Assembly (NCBI GenBank): GCA_030018745.1
Contig: JASEHB010000193.1
Coordinates: forward strand, 1-5,442
Length of the DNA stretch: 5,442 bases
Direction: 5' to 3'
Source: Desulfatibacillaceae bacterium
GTDB lineage: Bacteria; Desulfobacterota; Desulfobacteria; Desulfobacterales; Desulfatibacillaceae
Shown: positions 1 to 3,934 of the stretch, piece after piece
Layout of the letters: the number at the start of each line of letters is the position of its first letter
Position numbering within the stretch: the first letter of the stretch is position 1
Program-made: the position numbers and the translations under genes
The notes under the pieces: model-generated
Seen by the model: only the letters and a program-made list of their open reading frames with translations
Databases searched by the model: none
What the model was told of the DNA's origin: nothing

Positions 1-58
1 GACCGAAATTCCGATGCGCAGCGCAACACAGCCAGCGTTTTCCTGGGGCCGCCCCGTA

Positions 59-727
59 TTACTTGGCGATCATGGCCCTCATCATATCCCCGGCATTTTC
101 AGCATGATCAGCAATGGAGCCTATCTTTTCCACCAGCATAACCAGGTGAAACACGGTAACGCCGTCTGTTATGGTGGAAAAAATCTCCCGGTTCAAAAGG
201 TCTTCCAGCTTGTCGGCCTCGTGCTCCTTCTGCCTTAAGTTGCGGATTATCTCCTTCACCTTCACCCGCTGGGCCTCGGCAAAGGTTTCAAAGTAAATCT
301 TGGCCTGCTCCACCATTACAGAGAGGTCCTCAATGGGGTCAATCACAGCATCAATGAGGAGCAGAAAGTTTTTTTGCAGCTCAACAGGTATGCACGGCTG
401 GGGGCGGAAGGAAAGCCATTCCAGGGTGTCCTTTACAGAATCAAGGACATGATCCTGCTCGCGCAGGTACCTGAAAAGCTGGAATTTTTCCACAGGCAGG
501 AGGGTTCCCTTGGGCAGATGCCCGCGGATGCGGCGTTTTATGGCGTCAGCCTCGTTTTCAAGGATGTGGACCTGCTTTCTAAACTCCTCGAAATTGAGGC
601 ATTGCTCTGCAACAAAGCATTCTGTGGCCTGCTCAAAAGCCCAGGCGCATTCCTTGACTTTAAGGGCGTGCTCCAAAAGCCCGTCAAAAGGGGATGTTAT
701 AAAGAGCTTTGCAAAGGGAATACGCAT
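59..727 (-). CDS. DUF47 / PhoU-like phosphate transport accessory protein
   Basis: A 222-residue, all-helical soluble protein of the DUF47 family (TIGR00153-like, usually 210-220 aa, so full length). The family is a PhoU relative found beside PiT transporters and thought to modulate phosphate uptake at the inner face of the membrane; its biochemistry is not settled. Visible PhoU-type ExxxD metal-ligand motifs are ENEAD at about residues 57-61, EHEAD at 168-172 and ENAGD at 210-214. The N-terminus (MRIPFAKLF) and the DPIEDL segment in the middle are also family-like. There is no signal peptide or membrane segment. The ATG at 727-725 has a clear GGAGG six bases upstream. It follows pit on the same strand after 136 bp, so it is probably the second gene of a pit-DUF47 operon. 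Many genomes have the reverse order (DUF47 first, as in Sinorhizobium orfA-pit). Family assignment is firm; the precise role is inferred. Confidence 0.93.
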   Translation of the reverse strand: MRIPFAKLFITSPFDGLLEHALKVKECAWAFEQATECFVAEQCLNFEEFRKQVHILENEADAIKRRIRGHLPKGTLLPVEKFQLFRYLREQDHVLDSVKDTLEWLSFRPQPCIPVELQKNFLLLIDAVIDPIEDLSVMVEQAKIYFETFAEAQRVKVKEIIRNLRQKEHEADKLEDLLNREIFSTITDGVTVFHLVMLVEKIGSIADHAENAGDMMRAMIAK

Positions 728-733
728 TCAAGG

Positions 734-738
734 CCTCC
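734..738 (-). promoter_or_regulatory. Ribosome binding site of the DUF47 gene
   Basis: GGAGG on the minus strand, six bases before the ATG at 727-725. It decides this start and shows that the gene is translated independently of pit despite the gap. Confidence 0.8.
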
Positions 739-863
739 TGCGTTTAAATAAAAGGTGCAACAAACTGTGCGCTGGTTTTTTTAAAAGCCCTTTCAAGCTT
801 TTTGAAGCTGCCCTTGGTCTGCAACTGGTTTTGCTTTTTAACCATTGAGGATTATTGCCCATA

Positions 864-2090
864 TTAAAAAATAGCGTAAAGGATTTTAAAAATCAACAAG
901 CTGGTGAGCGCGGCAGCCGGAACCGTGAGCACCCAGTACACGGCAATTCTCACAACAACCATAAGGTTGACGGCCTCAAGCCCCCTGGCAAGGCCAACGC
1001 CAAGCACGCCGCCCACAGCCGCATGGGTGGTGGAGACAGGAAGCCCCATTTTGGATGCGGCAAGCACTGTTGTGGCTGCGGCAAAATCAACACAAAAGCC
1101 GCGGGTGTTGGAAAGGGTGGTTATTCTGCGGCCAATGGTGTCCATCACGCGGTATCCGGCCATTGCAACGCCTGTTGCTATGCCCACGCCGCCAAAAACA
1201 AGCAGAAAGGCCGGAACCGGCACCTGGCTGCCCACAGAGCCGGTTTTTACCAGAAAATAGATGACAGCCAGCGGGCCTATGGCGTTTGCCACATCGTTTG
1301 CGCCCTGGGCCAGGGCCACATAGCAGGAAGTTCCTATCTGAATTCGGCGGAAAACCTCTTCCGCGCCCTTTGGGTGATCCGGCGAAATGAAGCGGGCCAG
1401 AAGATTGCGGCCTGCCAAGCCCACCAGCACGGCTATGACCACTGCGCCGAGAATGGCAATGGGAGGCTCCACCTTGAAGGTGCTGCCAAGCGGTGTTTTC
1501 CACAAGAAGGAGAGGGCCACCACAAAAACCGCAATGCCTATGAATACCGGCGAAAGGGTTATGGCCCGCAAAAAGGATGACCGGTGGGAAATGATAAGGG
1601 CCACGATTATCTTGAACATGACATAGGCGATGACCAGGGCAAAGACAGGGGAGATGACCCAGCTTGCCGCCACCTGGCCCAGGCCTTTCCAGTTGATAAC
1701 GGAAAAGCCGCCTGCGGAAATGCCATAGCCTATCATTGCGCCCACAATGGAGTGGGTTGTGGAAACGGGCAGGGACTTCCAGGTGGCGAAGCTAACCCAC
1801 AGGGCGGCGGCAAGAATTGCGGAAAAGGCCCCCAGCATGGCCAGGTCCGGGTTTTCCATAACTTCAGGGGATACAATTCCGCTGCGGATGGTCTCCGTAA
1901 CATGTGCGCCGATGAAGGTTGCGCCCACAATGTTGAGGATGCCTGCAATGAAAACGGCCTGCCGCAGGGTTATGGCCTTGGCGCCAACCGCCGAGGCCAT
2001 GGAATTGGCCACATCGTTGGCCCCTATGTTCCAGGCCATGTAAAAGCCCACCACATAACCGGCTACAAGTATGGCAAGCTCAAGGGACAT
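864..2090 (-). CDS. pit: PiT-family low-affinity inorganic phosphate transporter
   Basis: A 408-residue integral membrane protein of the PiT (PF01384) family, which imports phosphate, usually as a metal-phosphate complex driven by the proton or sodium gradient. The two inverted halves each carry the family signature: GANDVANS at residues 23-30 and GANDVANA at 263-270. Each is followed by a PVSTTH motif, at 108-113 and 351-356. About ten hydrophobic segments are visible. A polar cytoplasmic loop (about 228-250, with DHPKGAEEVFRR) separates the halves. It is shorter than E. coli PitA (499 aa) because this loop is small, which is normal for many PiT proteins. The ATG at 2090 has a GGAGG three bases upstream and begins directly with the first hydrophobic segment. 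The DUF47 partner lies downstream on the same strand. The 11-bp-period array at 2104-2147 may place it under PhoB-type control. Substrate specificity beyond phosphate cannot be read from sequence. Confidence 0.96.
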   Translation of the reverse strand: MSLELAILVAGYVVGFYMAWNIGANDVANSMASAVGAKAITLRQAVFIAGILNIVGATFIGAHVTETIRSGIVSPEVMENPDLAMLGAFSAILAAALWVSFATWKSLPVSTTHSIVGAMIGYGISAGGFSVINWKGLGQVAASWVISPVFALVIAYVMFKIIVALIISHRSSFLRAITLSPVFIGIAVFVVALSFLWKTPLGSTFKVEPPIAILGAVVIAVLVGLAGRNLLARFISPDHPKGAEEVFRRIQIGTSCYVALAQGANDVANAIGPLAVIYFLVKTGSVGSQVPVPAFLLVFGGVGIATGVAMAGYRVMDTIGRRITTLSNTRGFCVDFAAATTVLAASKMGLPVSTTHAAVGGVLGVGLARGLEAVNLMVVVRIAVYWVLTVPAAALTSLLIFKILYAIF

Positions 2091-2093
2091 GGG

Positions 2094-2098
2094 CCTCC
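2094..2098 (-). promoter_or_regulatory. Ribosome binding site of pit
   Basis: GGAGG on the minus strand, three bases before the ATG at 2090-2088. The spacing is short but usable, and the start matches the expected N-terminus of PiT proteins. Confidence 0.7.
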
Positions 2099-2103
2099 GG
2101 CAG

Positions 2104-2147
2104 CAATTGTTTGCTTTTGGTTATGTTCGCGTTAGCAAACTGTTAGC
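2104..2147 (-). promoter_or_regulatory. Four-unit 11-bp-period array resembling a Pho/PhoP box
   Basis: Read on the minus strand toward pit, four consecutive 11-bp units begin with GCTAACA, GCTAACG, CATAACC and GCAAACA. All share a (T/A)AAC core at the same position. The first two are separated by GTTT, giving the 7-4-7 geometry of PhoB boxes. The half-site is closer to Bacillus PhoP TTAACA than to E. coli CTGTCAT. It lies 14-57 bases before the pit start. If the TATAAT at 2225-2220 is the -10, the array is downstream of the promoter, which would suit repression. That arrangement would fit the known negative control of Sinorhizobium orfA-pit by PhoB, but binding here is inference. Confidence 0.42.
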
Positions 2148-2219
2148 GCAATTTGCCGCTATAGGGGCCTTTTGTCAACCAGCCAGGGGCAACAAAAGTA
2201 TAAGCTTTTGCAATTAAAG

Positions 2220-2225
2220 ATTATA
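2220..2225 (-). promoter_or_regulatory. Candidate -10 box for pit
   Basis: A perfect TATAAT on the minus strand in AT-rich DNA, about 130 bases before the pit start. No good TTGACA lies 16-18 bases upstream (the sequence there is CCGCAA), so an activator or an atypical sigma factor would be needed. A TTGACA at 2178-2173 lies downstream instead and has no matching -10 of its own. Confidence 0.3.
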
Positions 2226-2284
2226 TTTTTCTTGGCCTTTTTTTGCGGCAGATGGCAGAATAAGGGGCAGCAAAGGCATTTTTA

Positions 2285-2311
2285 GGCAAGGGGCTTGCCC
2301 GCGCTTTTTTT
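2285..2311 (+). terminator. Terminator-like hairpin with T-run, no upstream gene
   Basis: GGCAAG (2285-2290), loop GGG, CTTGCC (2294-2299), then five bases and a run of seven T (2305-2311). This reads as an intrinsic terminator only on the plus strand; the minus-strand reading lacks a T-run. No plus-strand gene precedes it in the window, since pit is on the other strand. It would have to end a small RNA or an antisense transcript, or be chance. Confidence 0.3.
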
Positions 2312-2447
2312 CGGGATGGAAATCCTTAAAAAGCGGCGGATATTTTCAGGCTTTGTTTGAGCGAATTGAAAAAAATTAAAAATTTGTTTTGCGGGAAGGG
2401 CTTTTTGTAAAAACCTCCTCCGCGCCTTGCCTCAAAAGGCTTTGGTC

Positions 2448-2466
2448 TTGCAACTTGTTCCTTTAA
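2448..2466 (+). repeat. 19-bp direct repeat, copy 1
   Basis: TTGCAACTTGTTCCTTTAA, identical to 2717-2735 and starting 269 bp before it. Within this copy TGCAACTTG (2449-2457) pairs with CAAGTTGCA (2470-2478) to form a perfect 9-bp stem with a 12-base loop. Confidence 0.85.
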
Positions 2467-2552
2467 TACCAAGTTGCAGCCAATGAGGTAAGATTACAAC
2501 TTGCACAGCAGCCGTCAGTATCGCTTTAGGCTTGGAACCCATTCTTCAGGCC

Positions 2553-2579
2553 GTCATGCCCGCGAAGGCGGGCATCCAG
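2553..2579. repeat. REP-like palindrome
   Basis: The core ATGCCCGC, loop GAAG, GCGGGCAT (2556-2575) is a perfect 8-bp stem, flanked by GTC on the left and CCAG on the right. It resembles the widespread family of short intergenic palindromes of the form GTCATnCCCGCG...GCGGGnATCCAG. Outer bases ATTCT (2541-2545) and AGAAT (2578-2582) could extend it as a nested imperfect structure. There is no T-run, so it is not a simple terminator. Only one copy is in the window. Confidence 0.65.
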
Positions 2580-2716
2580 AATAAAGTTGGTCTGTTATCC
2601 TTATTGAAACAAAGCTAAACCTTGCGACTGCACCTTTCATGGATTTTAAGCTAAACAGCGGCAAAGGCTTCGATACCGGCACATGGCCTTAAATGACAGC
2701 AAACTTACTCCACTGA

Positions 2717-2735
2717 TTGCAACTTGTTCCTTTAA
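2717..2735 (+). repeat. 19-bp direct repeat, copy 2, in the smr leader
   Basis: Exact second copy of the 2448-2466 sequence, ending 11 bases before the smr ATG and running into its ribosome binding region. The TTG at its first base is in frame with smr but is not preferred as a start, because the first 10 residues it would add lie mostly in repeat DNA. Confidence 0.85.
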
Positions 2736-2746
2736 GAGATTTTTTA

Positions 2747-3052
2747 ATGGACGGGCCGGTGAAAATACCCATTGACGGGGTGCTGGATCTGCACAGCTTT
2801 TTGCCGTCTGAGGCAGCAGCCGTGGTGGGGGATTACATTGAGGCCTGCCTGGAAAAGGGCATTTACTCGCTGCGGATAATCCACGGCAAGGGCATTGGCA
2901 ACCTGCGGCGCACGGTTCATGCGGCCCTTGACAAAAACCCGGCTGTTGCCTCCTTTGAGCTGGCAGACCCCTTTGCAGGCGGCTGGGGCGCAACCCTGGC
3001 GGTTCTGAAAAGGCCGGGCATCGGTCAAAAAGGGCAAAAGATAAATGGCTGA
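2747..3052 (+). CDS. Stand-alone Smr-domain protein
   Basis: A 101-residue protein that is essentially a single Smr domain (small MutS-related, PF01713). Smr domains are nucleic-acid binding or endonuclease modules also found at the C-terminus of MutS2. Stand-alone copies occur widely, and their substrate (DNA or RNA) differs between members. The three family motifs are present: LDLH at about residues 13-16, IIHGKG at 44-49 and GGWGAT at 78-83. It is cytoplasmic, with no signal or membrane segment. The ATG at 2747 is preceded by AAGAG at an eight-base distance and gives the expected N-terminus. A longer TTG start at 2717 is possible but less likely. The stop TGA (3050-3052) overlaps a short frame starting at 3045, and rsmG follows closely, so smr and rsmG are probably co-transcribed. 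The family call is firm; the cellular role of this copy is unknown. Confidence 0.88.
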   Translation: MDGPVKIPIDGVLDLHSFLPSEAAAVVGDYIEACLEKGIYSLRIIHGKGIGNLRRTVHAALDKNPAVASFELADPFAGGWGATLAVLKRPGIGQKGQKING

Positions 3053-3140
3053 TGATGCAGCCGCAATCCGGCAGCTTATGGATGATTTTGCCGCAAATTC
3101 ATGTGCCAAGGCCAACAGAAAGATGGCAGATGATGTCTGA
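3045..3140 (+). other. 31-codon overlapping frame, diverged copy of the rsmG N-terminus
   Basis: An open frame with ATG at 3045 and TGA at 3138-3140, in a different frame from both smr and rsmG. Its first 16 residues, MADDAAAIRQLMDDFA, align without gaps with MSETASTIRQAMGDFA, the start of RsmG. By hand, 12 of 29 residues match over the aligned stretch. AAGGG about ten bases upstream is a passable ribosome site. The start overlaps the smr stop (ATGGCTGA) and the stop overlaps the rsmG start (ATGTCTGA), so translation could hand over from gene to gene. Mismatches between the copies are spread evenly over codon positions (11, 9, 11 by hand), which argues for decay rather than a selected peptide. 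It is probably a duplication relic that may act as a leader frame. Confidence 0.4.
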
Positions 3141-3219
3141 AACAGCCTCCACAATCCGGCAGGCCATGGGTGATTTTGCCAAAGATTTTGGCGTCAAGGC
3201 CCATGACAGAATGTTTGAG
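3045..3219 (+). repeat. Diverged tandem duplication spanning the rsmG start
   Basis: Copy 1 (3045-3131) and copy 2 (3133-3219) align without gaps at an 88-bp offset, with about 56 of 87 bases identical by hand. The best block, 3065-3092 against 3153-3180, matches 24 of 28. An alternative alignment pairs ATGGCTGATGATG (3045-3057) with ATGGCAGATGATG (3123-3135) at offset 78, which is in frame. It then needs 10 extra bases in copy 2. That would mean an in-frame 26-codon duplication followed by a frame-changing insertion. Confidence 0.75.
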
Positions 3220-3867
3220 GCGCTTGCCGACTATGCGGCCCTGCTGGTGCAATGGAACGCTGTTCACAACCTGACCTCAGTGACCAGCACGGAAAAGGTG
3301 GCTGTGCGCCATTTTCTTGACAGCATGGCCCCTCTTCTTGTGCTGCCCCCAGGCCCTGCCCGCATTCTGGATGTTGGGACGGGAGCAGGCTTTCCAGGCC
3401 TTGTGCTGGCCCTTTGCAGGCCCGATATTTTTGTGGTTGCAGCAGATGCCACAGCCAAGAAGGTGAGCTTCTGCAAGACCGTTATCGCCCGGCTTGGGCT
3501 TGAAAACGCCCGCGCCGTGCAGGCAAGGCTTGGCAGCAGGGCTGCAATAAAGGCTGTTGGCAGCGGTTTTGATGCGGCTGTCTCGCGGGCAGCCATGGAT
3601 GCGCCCCTGCTTGTGAAAATAGCAAAGCCGCACCTTAAAGAGGGCGGCCTTGTTCTTGCCATGAAGGGCGAAAGCGTTGCAGATGACAGACAGGCCCTTT
3701 TGGAGATGTTCCAAAACCCCGGCCTGGAGAGGGACAAAAGCCCCAGCTTGCAGATGCCTCAAAACCCCGGCCCGGATACTCCCGCCATCGAAATTTCCGA
3801 AAAATCCTACACCCTGCCCGGCCTTGATAAAGCCCGCTGGCTGCTTGTGGTAAAGCTTGGGGAATAG
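3133..3867 (+). CDS. rsmG: 16S rRNA (guanine-527-N7)-methyltransferase RsmG
   Basis: A 244-residue cytoplasmic SAM-dependent methyltransferase (GidB/RsmG family) that makes m7G at position 527 of 16S rRNA; loss of the enzyme in other bacteria gives low-level streptomycin resistance. Visible motifs are QWNAVHNLTS at about 40-49, VRHFLDS at 58-64, the SAM-binding loop ILDVGTGAGFPG at 78-89, the acidic residue in AADATAKKVSF at 103-113, AVSRA at 149-153 and LAMKG at 175-179. It is longer than E. coli RsmG (207 aa), mainly from a C-terminal stretch at about 192-217 that contains MFQNPG and MPQNPG 16 residues apart. I chose the ATG at 3133 because its N-terminus fits the family and matches the duplicated upstream copy. 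The in-frame ATGs at 3130 and 3052 are alternatives; the latter adds 27 residues that merely read the repeat out of frame. The local ribosome site is weak, so coupling to upstream translation is plausible. Confidence 0.92.
   Translation: MSETASTIRQAMGDFAKDFGVKAHDRMFEALADYAALLVQWNAVHNLTSVTSTEKVAVRHFLDSMAPLLVLPPGPARILDVGTGAGFPGLVLALCRPDIFVVAADATAKKVSFCKTVIARLGLENARAVQARLGSRAAIKAVGSGFDAAVSRAAMDAPLLVKIAKPHLKEGGLVLAMKGESVADDRQALLEMFQNPGLERDKSPSLQMPQNPGPDTPAIEISEKSYTLPGLDKARWLLVVKLGE
3704..3772 (+). repeat. rsmG: In-frame 48-bp-offset repeat within rsmG
   Basis: Bases 3704-3724 and 3752-3772 match at 18 of 21 positions, offset by 48 bp (16 codons). They encode EMFQNPG and QMPQNPG. The DNA between them is not similar beyond this motif. 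The stretch lies in the part of RsmG that is extra relative to the usual family length, so it probably arose by local duplication and is likely a surface loop. Confidence 0.6.
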
Positions 3868-3934
3868 GCGGACAAAACCCTTGAAGATTCCGCCCGCAAA
3901 TAGATGAGGGAATTCTTCCCAAGGCGCCTTTTAC
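3868..3934. terminator. Possible weak terminator between convergent genes
   Basis: This 67-bp gap separates the 3' ends of rsmG and the regulator gene. It holds GGGAA-TTC-TTCCC (3908-3920), followed by the palindrome GGCGCC and a short TTTT. A GGCGG/CCGCC pair at 3867-3871 and 3890-3894 could form a longer loop. Neither has a strong T-run, so a bidirectional terminator is expected from context more than it is shown by sequence. Confidence 0.25.

Larger units (their letters stand above)
2091..2746. other. 656-bp divergent intergenic region between pit and smr
   Basis: I see no convincing protein gene here on either strand. The longest tempting frame, a 17-codon ATG frame at 2639-2692 on the plus strand, has no ribosome binding site. 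The stretch is more AT-rich than its surroundings, especially 2200-2400. From left to right it holds the pit leader with an 11-bp-period array, a TATAAT box pointing toward pit, a GC hairpin followed by seven T on the plus strand, an inverted repeat at 2449-2478, a REP-like palindrome at 2553-2579, a 9-bp repeat AAGCTAAAC at 2612-2620 and 2648-2656, and an exact 19-bp direct repeat at 2448-2466 and 2717-2735. Its length and repeat content suggest an accreted rather than a compact regulatory region. Confidence 0.7.

Noticed and set aside
1..58. GGGGCCGCCCC palindrome just after the DUF47 gene, considered as its terminator.
   Set aside because: The stem is about four bp and no T-run follows on the minus strand; the 58-bp edge is too short to judge.
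783..802. AAAAGC/GCTTTT hairpin between pit and the DUF47 gene, considered as a terminator or attenuator.
   Set aside because: The six-bp stem has only two G-C pairs with an eight-base loop and no proper T-run in the direction of transcription.
855..1580. Long plus-strand open frames opposite pit (and similar ones opposite the regulator gene).
   Set aside because: They are antisense shadows of high-GC coding DNA, with His/Asn/Gly-rich low-complexity composition and no family motifs; the minus-strand PiT and NifA-like signatures are unambiguous.
2173..2178. TTGACA on the minus strand as the -35 of pit.
   Set aside because: No acceptable -10 lies 16-18 bases downstream; the sequence there is CAAATT-like.
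2232..2246. Sigma-54-like TTGGCC...TTTTGC on the plus strand.
   Set aside because: Only nine bases separate the GG and GC dinucleotides instead of the required ten, and the spacing of -24/-12 promoters is strict.
2639..2692. 17-codon ATG frame upstream of smr.
   Set aside because: It has no ribosome binding site and no recognisable composition; it is expected by chance.
3052..3132. In-frame upstream ATG of rsmG (3052), which would add 27 residues.
   Set aside because: The added residues read duplication copy 1 in the wrong frame and do not resemble any RsmG N-terminus, although its overlap with the smr stop makes it an attractive automatic start.
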